Assembly: GCA_032871835.1 (NCBI GenBank)
Contig: CM065300.1
Coordinates: forward strand, 65,111,192 to 65,175,191
Reading direction: 5' to 3'
Source: Dipteronia dyeriana
Lineage: Eukaryota > Streptophyta > Magnoliopsida > Sapindales > Sapindaceae
DNA: 64,000 nt
Shown piece after piece: positions 1 through 9,810 of this stretch (position 1 is the first letter of the stretch; each line of letters starts with the position of its first letter). The notes below the pieces were generated by a model, which saw only the letters and a list, made by a program, of their open reading frames with translations, was not told where the DNA came from and did no database searches. Both the position numbers and the translations under genes were made by a program.

Positions 1-522
1 TCACTGTAGCGCATTTTTTGAAAGTATAAACCAAAATCCAAAAATATGTATTTAGAACTTCTCAAAAACTCAGTTGGAAGAAGCTAAAAGTGACCACAAG
101 CACTTCCCCACGATTTTACCAAACACCTTGTCTTTAGTCCGGAATCACTTTTAACCCCAAAAACAGCTATGAAAGTAATGTCAAACTGGGCTCTAATCTA
201 CGGTAGTGTACTACGTCATGCATGTGAACTATAAGCATATATTTGGCATAACAACATATATGTGGCATATCAGTGACGATTGTGACCTGTGAAGCTTGAG
301 TTTGGGATTGCTATAGCTTTAAAATAATCACTTCTTTCATAATTTCACACCATAATAAGGGTTTGGTAATTAATTTGAGAAGTTTTTGGTAATCACTTTT
401 AAAATTAGATGTCAAGCAATTTTTTGTGTGGTTCCAACACAGAAAGAAGTTGATTGTCTTAGAATCTTTAGCAATCCAAAACACATTTTAATCATTTGCT
501 ATGTGGTTTTTAATCATTGTGG
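1..522. other. Non-coding flank, no gene seen
   Basis: AT-rich sequence with no credible reading frame. It flanks the outer end of the gypsy 3' LTR that starts at 523. Short stretches resembling common plant inverted-repeat MITEs occur, but I cannot pair the two ends, so no element is called. Confidence 0.5.
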
Positions 523-931
523 TGCAGTGGAAGCTTAACGAGGAAAACTCGCAAGACTAATTCGAAAAGCAACCTACTGAAAACAATAGATTCGTGCACA
601 AATTATTGTTAACTAGCTTCAATTACGGTAATTTTTTCAAAGTCATAAATGGATATTTGAGAAACAATACTCTGAAATTTTATTCAACTGAAAACTATAA
701 TTTTTAAAAGCAATTACAAGACTATAAATAGGCAACAACTATCCTAATTAGAAAAATATTTTAATTCCTATTTTAACTTTAAAGCCGACTCTAAATCATA
801 AATCCTACTCTTTGTCAAACTAATCCTAAACTAATCCTAAACAAATCGGAATTGTCAAACCAATCCTAAACAAATCAGATTTGTCCAACTAACCTAAACT
901 AATCCTAAGCTAACAAGGAAATTCGATGACA
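523..931 (-). repeat. 3' LTR of the gypsy element (type A)
   Basis: This segment is homologous to 21522-21892: both begin TGcAGTGGAAG-like on the plus strand and share matching blocks through an AATCCTAAGCTAACA motif to GATGACA. The integrase stop codon at 937-939 lies just beyond it on the minus strand, as expected for a 3' LTR. The right edge (915 or 931) is uncertain because the polypurine tract is weak. Confidence 0.75.
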
Positions 932-936
932 CCTAG

Positions 937-1811
937 CTAGGCCACACGGCCACCCCCATACGTACGCCCAACCTGCTCAAGCCTACGACTCTGTCGCATT
1001 GGACCTCCAGCCTTGCTGCGTTCCATGCGCTCCAAATACTCCTTAGCTATGGCAACCACATCATCCCTTCCAGGGTGGGGAGACGACCTCGACGTAAAAT
1101 TCGTATCATCCGAAGATTCAGTAAAATACGGCATGAAATGCTTCACATTAAATACATCAACAGTACTGATTTGGCTCGAAAGCTTCAATCGATATGCATT
1201 CGGATTAATGTTCTCAAGAACCTCAAGTGGTCCTATCCTTTTTGTAGCAAGCTTGTTGTATTCTCCGATGGGAAAACGGTCTTTGGTGAGAACAGCCCAC
1301 ACAAAGTCACCGACTTCAAATTCTACATTCCTTCTCTTCTTATCAGCGGCAAGCTTGTATTTCGACATGTTCTTCACCAAATGGTCATAGACTTGCTTAT
1401 AAGTAGCTAGAAATTTTTGTACAAAGTCTTTGGCTTTCCCATGAACCCGAGTCTTGCTTGGTAGCGGCAACAAATCTAGTGGTCTGCGTGGTACTACCAA
1501 ATATACCACTTGAAACAGACTGAACTTAGTGCTTTGGTTCACCGCATGGTTATGCACAAACTCAGGTTGACTAAGCTTTTGATCCTAGGTCTGAACATTT
1601 TCATCAACTAAACATCGTAACAAATTGCCAAGAGACCGATTCACAACCTCGGTTTGACCCCGTTCGTGGGTACACTACTGAAATCCAATTGTGTATTCAC
1701 CGTCTTCCAAAGGCTTCACCAAAAGTGGCCAAGGAACCCTGTATCTTGATCGGACACAATAGAATTAGGCAGCCTATGTAGACGATAAATATCTCGAAAG
1801 AAAAGTTAAGC
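937..1811 (-). pseudogene. Gypsy integrase, core end and C-terminal domain
   Basis: This is the distal part of a Ty3/gypsy integrase, the enzyme that inserts the element cDNA into chromosomes. The open part (1557-937) holds the C-terminal module with VGDFVWAVLTKDRFP, then KRIGPLEVLENINPNAYRL and DVFNVKHFMPYF. Upstream (1811-1560) a broken frame retains LPNSIVSDQDTGFL, which carries the second catalytic Asp, and a degraded copy of the conserved HPQTDGQTE region. The part carrying HHCC and the first Asp lies at 9155-9609, separated by the 1817-9154 insertion. Several stops and frameshifts make it non-functional. The tail ends in a basic Arg-rich segment rather than a chromodomain. Confidence 0.85.
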
Positions 1812-1816
1812 CACAT

Positions 1817-2624
1817 TGATTAACACTGAAAAATGTATGTTTACAAAAGGATAATATCATCATTTTACACTTCTAATATGATTATTTCCCAATTTATACA
1901 TATTTTTGTTCGCTCACTTAAATATTGTGTTGTGTAGTAATCGGTGTATTTTTCTTCATATTTCGGAGGTAATATGGTCAATTCAGAATTATGGAGAAGT
2001 CAGATGGTAAAACAAACATCATTTTCAAGTTCAGAATGTCAAAAACCTTAGGAAGGTCATGAAGAGCATTTTTATAATTTTGATTGTTCACTGTTCATAG
2101 TTGACTTTCACTGTTCATAGTTGACTCTTACTGTTCATAGTTAACTTTCAATGTTCATTGATGACGTGGCATATTCCAATTGGACCGAATTATGAGTGCA
2201 CTTTACACGCGACTGCGGGGATCACATTCTAGAAGACTGTTGGCTTTGTTTGTTGACTGATGACGTGACATATTTCTATTGGATCAAATTGTGAGTGCAC
2301 CGTATAGGCGATTGCAGATAATCATATTCTAGAAGCCGGTGCACTGTTTACTGTTGACTTTCAACTATTCACTATTAACTATTCACTATTCACTGATGAC
2401 GTGGTAAAATTTGGACGTTCCACTCTAATTCATCCAATGACCAATTTTCATCCGTATTTTATATAAATAGGGGATCTCCCACCTTAATTTGGACATCCTG
2501 AATCCAAATCTGACCTTAGATTTATGAAATTCTCTCTCTAATGTTCTCAAATTCTCAGTTTAAAATAGTTATTTCCTAGTTAAATTATGTCTGGCTAATT
2601 TAATATAGTTGGGGTCAAAGGTGA
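1817..2624 (+). repeat. 5' LTR (truncated) of the Athila-like element
   Basis: Starts TGATTAACACTG and runs parallel to the 3' LTR (7928-9154) up to a GGGGTCAAAGGTGA motif, then stops. The missing 3' part went with the internal deletion. It contains short direct repeats of the type TTGACTTTCACTGTTCA at about 2095-2160 and a TATA box at 2462-2469. Confidence 0.85.
2462..2469 (+). promoter_or_regulatory. LTR TATA box
   Basis: TATAAATA followed by GGGGATCTCCC. The same box in the same context occurs at 8561 (3' LTR) and 36114 (related element). The solo LTR has TATAAATG at about 11256. Position in the LTR and conservation across four copies support a promoter for the retroelement RNA. Confidence 0.65.
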
Positions 2625-4150
2625 TGAAATTCCCTAAGAAGTGTATGTCTAATAACCTAGAGGGAGTGAATAGGTTTTAATCGAATCAATTACCAATTGT
2701 TTTGAATTAAGCAATGTTAATAGATTTATCCCATTAACAGACATGAAAAGCAAGTAAAAATGCGGAAATAAAAATGACACACGATAATTACGTGGAAACC
2801 CTCCAAATGGAAAAAATCACAGGCTGATATGTGCACCACATAAACTTTCATTCAATAGTACATAAACGTTCCTCAAATCCACTATTGAATGAAAGTTTAC
2901 AAGCTAGGTTGACCTTCCGTCACACCCTCCAGTTACTAACCCTTTCACTCTACCCAGAAGGCATAATAGTGATTCTTGATCAACATGCTTGTGCACTAAC
3001 CAATTAGTCACAAGACTTAACCTCAATGAAGAGTCAAAACAATCTAACTGAATATGATGAAATATTCAAACATATATGTAGTGATAAGCACTAAGTGCTT
3101 ATCTAGGAATTCAAAGATGTCAATAAATGCAATTCCTAGATATTAATGCCTAAATGCAAGTGTAAGAAGACCTAATTAGATATAACTATGAGAGACTAAT
3201 ATCTAGTTATCAATTAAAAGTCAATCAACAAAAGTTGTCATGAACATGGCAAGGAACAATCAATGCAATTCACACATACAATCAATTAGACCTAAATAAT
3301 ATCTAAATGCAAAGCATAAGGATTTAGCTAGAAGGGTAAAATCGTCCTAAATGCTAGCTATCACAAAAATAAACATCTCAACCAACAATCAACAACCCAA
3401 ACATGTTATATATGCAAATAAACACAAAAGCATACATTTATATGCTATTCCTAGGTAAACATGGCCTAGTAATTAAACAACAAGTTCTAGGGCATGTAGA
3501 GATTACCTAGTCAATTAAAAGAAGCGAAATCCATGCTTGGAAGATGTAAGAAGATGCTAGATGCTCATGGATTGAAGGTTGTTAGAGTCAAAATGAGTTC
3601 TTGGGAGCTCTCTCTCCCTTGGAGTCAATTTCTCTTTCTAAGAAAATTTTGGTCACTCAAAAATGGCTTATTGGACTCCCCTAAGACCAAAGAGAAGAAA
3701 ACAAAACATATATATTTAGTGTCCTACACGAAGTGGTATCATTTTGGACAAATGGCAATAAAATCTCGTCTGGATCGCTGGCTAGACCGTTGTACGGGTA
3801 AGGTGCCCAGACTGCGGTACATGTAATGATGCATCCTCTAGGTATCACCGCTTTGTGGGCCGCTGTGTATGAAGGTGCACAGACCGTGGTCAGGATAACA
3901 AGCAACCTCTGTGAAGCTCCGCTTTATAGGCGGTTGTGCATGTAGTATGAGAAACATGCAGCCTCTGGGAGACTCCGTCGTGGAGACCGCGGCTGAGGCA
4001 AGTGCCTGGCAAGCAGTCTAGGCCGCGCCAAGAGGAAAAATCCTCTTTTAAGGGCAAACACAAAACAATCAAGCAAGCAAGAGATGGTAGAAATCAAGCA
4101 CACATGTAAGCCCTCTAAGCACAAAAGCAAGATGATCAAAACACACAAAT

Positions 4151-4195
<45 letters not shown>

Positions 4196-4364
4196 CTCTA
4201 AATCTCTTCAATGAAAGATAAGCAAGTGCTAAGCGATATACCTTGAAGAGTTCTTACTCTAATGATGACGTTGAAACTTGAAGTTGGCCTAAACTACCCT
4301 TACATTTTAATCCCCAAATATGGTTGTCAAAGAAATGAGCCAATCAAAAACCGAGGAACTTACA
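2625..4364 (-). mobile_element. SIRE-type copia solo LTR, 1740 bp
   Basis: Starts TGAAATTCCC, ends AACTTACA and is flanked by a perfect 5-bp duplication, GGTGA (2620-2624 and 4365-4369). On the minus strand its end reads CTATTCACTCCCTCTAGG then GGGAATTTCA, which closely resembles the end of the SIRE-type LTR at about 51410-51469 in this window. No internal coding region or PBS is present, so it is a solo LTR left by LTR-LTR recombination. Short frames inside it (3533-4211) are not genes. Confidence 0.8.
4153..4192. repeat. (GT)n microsatellite
   Basis: About twenty GT dinucleotides in a row, inside the solo LTR. Confidence 0.95.
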
Positions 4365-4911
4365 GGTGATAAAACAAATCTTGCAAAAAATGGTTAACCG
4401 TAATCGAAAAGATTGGTCTCTTAGACTAAATGATGCACTTTGGGCTTACCGCACTGCATTCAAAACATCTTTGGGTATGTTTCCTTATCGTTTTGTTTAC
4501 AGAAAACCCTACCACTTACATGTAGAACTTGATAAAAAAGCATATTGGGCCATTAAAGCTTTCAATTCCAACCTATATAATGCTGGTGAATTGTGCAAGT
4601 TACAAATGAATGAACTTGAAGAATTAAGAAATGATGCATATGAAAATGTAAAAATTCTTAAAGAAAAATCTAAAACCTTTCATGACAAATGAATCTTGAG
4701 AAGATCATTTGTAGTTGGTCAAAAGGTTTTGTTTTATAATTCTCGACTTCATTTATTTCCTAGAAAATTGAAATCAAAGTGGAGTGGTCCATTTGTTGTG
4801 AAACACGTGTATCCATATGGTGCCCCTGACATTGAGAATCCTAGGAATGGTAATGTGTTTAAAGTAAACGGACAACATGTGAAACCATTCTTAAAAAATA
4901 CAAATTTTTAA
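4365..4911 (+). pseudogene. Athila-like integrase C-terminal fragment
   Basis: This fragment matches the end of the Athila-lineage integrase. It holds [20 protein letters not shown], the region after the catalytic Glu, then [29 protein letters not shown] and the C-terminal module with [27 protein letters not shown] and [15 protein letters not shown]. One in-frame stop interrupts it at 4690-4692. The catalytic core with both Asp residues is absent because the element is deleted between its 5' LTR and this point. It ends naturally at 4911, just before the post-pol region. Confidence 0.9.
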
Positions 4912-5178
4912 AAAGACTATGATATCCTTTCTGACCCTAGTTACAACGGTGAGTAAACAAATCTCTTGCTTTTAACTTTATTTGTGTGTGCAATTATTAC
5001 TTTTGTTTTTGTTCGCTTTTACCATTTTGAATTTTTGCAGGATAAATTTCTAGGTTAATTTTTTTTGCTTGGTGTATTTTGCTATATAACCCTGGTTAAG
5101 TGGCAGATAACGGTACTCCGTGACAATTCAAGTCGGTTTAACTCAGTTTCCCAAATAACTTATTCCCAAAAATGAGGC

Positions 5179-5613
5179 ATGGATGAATTTTTTACAAACT
5201 TGCAAAAACATTTTACATCGTTGCCCCAAAATGCTCTGAAAAAGATTTACAAAGCACGGTCCGAAAGATTACTCTTACATGGCGTACAACATTCCTGCTG
5301 ATATTCGCTGGTTGATCGAAGCTAAGGTATGTCTAACAGGTGAGTCTGCTAATTCATTTATATCTTACATGTTTGGTTTTAGAAGAAGTAACCTTGTAAG
5401 TAAACAAAGAGCTAAGAAGTTAGGCATTACTTGTCACAAATGTGCACGTACAACTTACAACACGCATTGTCATTCTTTAGGAATGAAGTCTAATAATCGG
5501 GAGGATAAAATTTTATTCATTAGACATGGTTTGCGTAGGGAGTCATTGGATAATATCCGAACGACTCTTGATCTACATCCTAGTGGATATGTGCAAATGG
5601 CAATTGATTGATT
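5179..5613 (+). pseudogene. Unrecognised post-pol ORF with Cys/His cluster
   Basis: I do not recognise this protein. A first frame begins at 5179 with ATG (MDEFFTNLQKHF) and continues in a second frame from about 5279 to a stop at 5611-5613, so one frameshift separates two halves of about 145 residues in total. The second half includes a hydrophobic and Ser-rich stretch, then CHKCARTTYNTHCHS, a Cys/His cluster that could bind zinc. Further similar-looking sequence continues in broken form to about 5690. It lies between integrase and the LOG cargo, where Athila elements usually have an env-like ORF, but I see no signal peptide or membrane segment. The related element at 35562 retains only sequence matching its far end (from about 37384). 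Confidence 0.5.
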
Positions 5614-5947
5614 ATGGCCACAATTTCAAAAAGAACATGTACAATATAGTCTCGAAAATATGACTTTAAAAGCCCTGTTTACTAATTTATAAGAAAATTG
5701 GATGGGAAGCATATCCCCGACCCATATAGGGCATTGAACTGGACGTAAAAACTGAGAAAGATGTGAGCCACAATCACAACTACCAGTAAATATCCTTTTG
5801 TTTTTATTAATTTTTTCCTTCTGCATTTAATGTCTTTTGCAATTATTGTTGTTTACTTTTGGTTTTTAAACCAGTTGGATATAATATCATTGACAAATGC
5901 ACCGCCCTATACATATATGTGTATCATTGTGTTACTTTTTCGGGATC

Positions 5948-5955
5948 TATAAATA
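5948..5955 (+). promoter_or_regulatory. TATA-like box upstream of the LOG cargo
   Basis: TATAAATA lies 71 bp before the ATG of the LOG pseudogene, followed by a pyrimidine-rich leader. If it is a real promoter, the capture included genomic upstream DNA and not only a spliced mRNA. It may instead be chance in AT-rich sequence. Confidence 0.35.
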
Positions 5956-6025
5956 CAAGCATTTGTTTTCCTTTCTTGCTTCAAGCACTCATAAGTATTC
6001 AAAAGAAAAATTCAGAGATGCATTA

Positions 6026-6663
6026 ATGGCTTCACCTTCAGCTAAATGATTCACAAACATTTGTGTGTTTGGTGGCACTAATTATAGGAAATGCTGAGAG
6101 TTTGTTGAGGCTGCAACTGATCTTGGTAAGGTTTTGGTTGAACGAAAATTACACCTAGTGTATGGAAGAGGTAACTTGGGATTAATGGGGTGTGTTTTAT
6201 GAGCTGTACGAGATGGAGGTACTCAAGTTTCAGGTATTGTTTCAAAACCTATGGTTGCAGCGGACATCATTGGAAAGACAAAGTTGTTTCAGGTATGCAA
6301 AAAAGATTGACTGCTATGTTACATCATGTTGACGTGTTTATAGCTTTGCCAGGTGGTTTTGGAACCTTAGAAGAAATATTTACAATGGCATCCTGAGTGT
6401 AACTACATATCTGTGGGAAACCCATCGGTTTGTTGAATGTTAATAAATTTTATGATGGATTGTTTTCATTTCTTGATCATGCTCAGAAAAATTATTACAT
6501 TCCACCTTCAATGCGAAAAATCTTTATCTCTGCTTCAAATCATCATGAGCTTATTGACCAGTTACAAGCATTTAAATATGAGCCAGACCCCTTAACCTCC
6601 AAAACAGATTGGTCTATTGATGAAGACAACAAGAAGCACATAATTGATTTGAATCTCAGTTTG
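6026..6663 (+). pseudogene. LOG-family cytokinin riboside-monophosphate phosphoribohydrolase, captured copy
   Basis: Plant LOG enzymes release active cytokinin bases from riboside monophosphates. The ATG at 6026 opens MASPSAK; then come [22 protein letters not shown] and the family motif PGGFGTLEE (about 6350-6376), followed by KPIGLLNVNKFYDGLFSFLD, ISASNHHELIDQLQAF and DWSIDED. This spans nearly a whole LOG protein (about 210-220 residues). It is broken by at least five stops, several of them likely from single-base changes of Trp, Arg or Gln codons, and by a frameshift near 6290. No introns are visible, although LOG genes normally have several, which suggests capture of a processed copy. 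It lies inside the retroelement between the post-pol ORF and the 3' tail. The family assignment is secure; the cell role of this copy is nil as it stands. Confidence 0.88.
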
Positions 6664-7187
6664 TATTTATCCAATGTTTTTTTATGCATTTTATCTTCCT
6701 TTATTTTGTATTAATTTTGTTTTATTTACATGATTTTATTGTCTTTAAAGTTGTTCATGTGATATCTTCTAAACCTTACCTCTTTCTAAATATATTGGGG
6801 ACAATATCTCGTTCTAGTAGGGGGGAGAGGATAGTTGACATTAATGTGATTTTAATAACTTTTGTTTTTCAAAAAAAAAAAAAACTAATTTCGACTTTTT
6901 TTGTTGTTGTGTAAAGATGGTTGAGTAATGAGTTCTTTCAATTGCTCATGAGACATATATTTTTAGTTAATTTTTTAGACTATTCAAATTTATAAACTCT
7001 CCGTTGTCATATTATTGACTAATCCTTTTGTTCATTCAGTCATCTTGAGAGATTTTTTCGAACTATTCTAGACACACATGCACATTGATACGTGATTATG
7101 TGCAGTAAGGTGAGATTTTACGATATTTAGTTCTAAAACATCATTTAAGGGTAACAACTGAAGACAGTTCTTTTTCCTAAAAAGGAA

Positions 7188-7223
<36 letters not shown>

Positions 7224-7927
7224 TTTGTGTGTTTTGACCAAAACTCTTATTTAGTAGTCGGACCTCATGCCTCAGCAAGCATAGAGTGTTCGCGTAAAAC
7301 AGTGGAGTCTTGATAAGAATAAAGTGCAGTTTCGTAGCCTTTTTAACTCGAGCAATTAAGTCTGAGGGATGCTTCAACACCTAATGCCCTAAGATTAACT
7401 GGTCTGTGAGCCATTGACCCAAAGCTCGCCACACGGGTTAAAAAGAAAGCTTAAGGGAATTGTACTAATAAACATCTGCAATCCGAGTAATTAAGCTCGT
7501 AGGAGTGTTTCAAAACTGAATGCCCTAAAGCCAACTGGTTTGGAAGTCATTGGCCTAAACCTTACTACATGGATTGAAGATGGAATGTTTGTTTTCAATT
7601 CTGTTATATTTTATAGTTAAAAAAAGAGAAAAAAATGGAAAAAAAAAAGTAGAATAAGAGAATAAAACTGCTGCCTAAGGAAGAAAACCTTATGAGATTT
7701 CGGAATGAAAATGTTGCTTGATTTCAATTGAATCTCATAGTTATTGTGTTGATCTTTATTGAGCATAAGAAAGTTTGATTGATATCTAGATTGATGACTG
7801 GTTGTTAGAGCGTGAGAAAAGAGGTCTAAGAGAGTTTGTCTATTTGGTAGTTTTTTAGATTTGAATTTGAGTTTTTACTATTTTCGCTTTAGTTGCTAGG
7901 GACTAGCAATAATCTGGTTGGGGGGTG
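6664..7927 (+). other. 3' non-coding tail of the Athila-like element with polypurine tract
   Basis: Long tail without a credible gene, matching 37650-38880 of the second element throughout. It contains an (AAT)n run at about 7188-7222 (also present at about 38178) and two similar blocks around 7340-7450 and 7490-7580 built on 'ctgaatgccctaa..caactggt'. It ends in a polypurine-type tract (GGTTGGGGGGTG) directly before the TGATTAAC of the 3' LTR. Confidence 0.75.
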
Positions 7928-9154
7928 TGATTAACATTGAAAAGTGTATGTTTACAAAGAGATAATATCAATATTTTACACTTCCAATATAATTAATTCG
8001 CCAATTTAGACATATTTTCGTTCGCTCACTTAAATAATTGTGTTGTGTAGTAGTCAGTGTATTTTTCTTTATATTTCAAAGAAAATATGATCAATTCAGA
8101 ATTATTAAGAAGTCAGATGGCAAAATAAATATCATTTTCAAGTTCAGAATGTCAAAACCCTAGGAAGGCCATGAAGGGTATTTTTATAATTTTGACTATT
8201 CACTGTTCACAGTTGACTTTTACTATTCATAGTTGACTTTCAATGTTCACTGATGATGTGACACATTCCTATTGGACTGAATTGCGAGTGCACCGTACAT
8301 GCGACTGCGGGGAATCACATTCTAGAAGACTGTTGACTTTGTCTGTTGACTAATGACATGTCATATTTCTATTGGATCGAATTGTGAGTGCACCGTACAC
8401 GCGACTGCAGGGAATCATATTCTAGAAGTCCGGGTCACTATTTACTGTTGACTTTTACTGACGCGGTTAATATTCGCTATTCACTATTCATTGATGACGT
8501 GGTAAAATCTAGACGCTCCATTCTAAATTCATCTGATTGTCAATTTTCATCTGTATTTTGTATAAATAGGGGATCTCCCCCTAATTTGAACATTTTAAAT
8601 CCAAATCTTACATTAGATTTATGAAATTCTCTCTAATGTTCTCAAATTCTTAGTTTAAATAAAATAGTTATTTCCTAGTTAAATTATGTCTGGCTAATTT
8701 AATATAGTTGGGGTCAAAGGTGATATTGTTGGTATGGAAAATATGATCCAATTTTGGTAAGTTTATTGTTTTTTTGCTTTCTCCCCTCTGATTTTTGTGG
8801 AGTGTTTAACTTACTGTAGACAGACAGATGTTGTTTAGCACAGTGAGTTCTTTGCCCATATCTATAAGTAGAGTGGACAGGGGAGTGAAAATCCCATCGC
8901 CCCCCCTTAAATCTAGACGAAATATTAATAATTAGATCATATTCGAATTACCAACAGTGGATCCCTTCCCTTAGCCCTAGTTTTAATTTGAATTGATTTA
9001 CATTTTTATAACAAGCTTAGTAATTAATATAGATAATTAATTCTACAAGGACAAGTGAACAATCTCCCTGTGGTTTGACCCGATCTTACAGGTTAATTTA
9101 ATACTTTAGCACTCTTATACTTGGGAGTATGAACACTTTCTTTAGGACGTGTCA
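7928..9154 (+). repeat. 3' LTR of the Athila-like element
   Basis: 1227 bp from TGATTAACATTG to TAGGACGTGTCA, followed by the CACAT duplication. It carries a TATA box at 8561. It has one copy of a segment of about 105 bp near 8775-8885, which is tandemly duplicated in the LTRs at 10724 and 35562. Confidence 0.9.
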
Positions 9155-9609
9155 CACATTCATAGCATATGTTGTTTTCTTACAAGGAATAAAATGGACC
9201 ATCTTGGAAAACCTATCAACAACCCCAAATAAGGAATCAAACCCTCGTTGAGTCCTTGGTAATCCTAACACAAAGTCCATGCTAAGTTCTGTCCAAGGTT
9301 TTGTAGGAATCGGCAACGATATGTACAATCCCGTGTTTATTGCTTTGCCTTTGGAAACTTTGGAAACTTGACAACGTTCCACATATCGCTCCACTTCTCA
9401 CTGAATTGTTAGCTAAAAATAATTATCCCTGACTAGCTGCAAGATGTGGTCAAGCCACACAAGGCCCTCTCTATGTAGTTCTTTAATAATCTGTAAGCGC
9501 AAACTGCATCCGGAAATGCAAAGTTGATTGCCATGAAACAAGAAACCATCTATCAACAAGAAGTTATTATTATTATTTTTTAACCCAAATCAACCATGAT
9601 ACCCGCGAA
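9152..9609 (-). pseudogene. Gypsy integrase, zinc-binding region and start of the core
   Basis: Minus-strand continuation of the gypsy pol. It reads a DGFLFHGNQLCI block, the [20 protein letters not shown] zinc-finger tail (one Cys of the usual pair replaced), then [19 protein letters not shown], with the first catalytic Asp in MDFV, and [17 protein letters not shown]. The frame closes at 9152 where the Athila-like element inserted; the rest resumes at 1811. Stops and shifts occur upstream of 9394. Confidence 0.88.
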
Positions 9610-9652
9610 CAAAGGCGTATCCAGGATTTTCCATTATGGTGGGTTAAAACAA

Positions 9653-9695
<43 letters not shown>

Positions 9696-9810
9696 TTGAC
9701 AATACTAGAAAATTTCATTAATTGGAAAACAAAAATTCACCTAAATAAAGTGATATAATGAGTCTTAGAGTTGTAAGTACGTAAACTTTACAAAAGTAAA
9801 TAAATAAACA

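Larger units (their letters stand above)
1817..9154 (+). mobile_element. Athila-like LTR retroelement carrying a LOG cargo
   Basis: A complete insertion flanked by a perfect 5-bp duplication, CACAT (1812-1816 and 9155-9159), inside the gypsy integrase. It consists of a truncated 5' LTR (1817-2624), a foreign solo LTR (2625-4364), the integrase C-terminus (4365-4911), an unrecognised ORF (5179-5611), a LOG-family pseudogene (6026-6663), a long tail, a polypurine tract (about 7915-7927) and a 3' LTR (7928-9154). Gag, protease, RT and most of integrase were lost before the solo LTR inserted. The integrase sequence ([28 protein letters not shown]) is Athila-like. The related copy at 35562 has a tRNA-Asp-type PBS, which is typical of Athila. 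Confidence 0.85.

Noticed and set aside
1013..1410. Two plus-strand frames of 125 and 111 codons
   Set aside because: Shadows of the gypsy integrase, which is clearly on the minus strand.
3533..4211. Small frames in both strands near 3.5-4.2 kb
   Set aside because: Within the SIRE-type solo LTR; one is a translation of the GT microsatellite.
6026..6663. LOG as a functional host gene
   Set aside because: Multiple stops and a frameshift, no introns, and a position inside a retroelement bounded by LTRs and a TSD.
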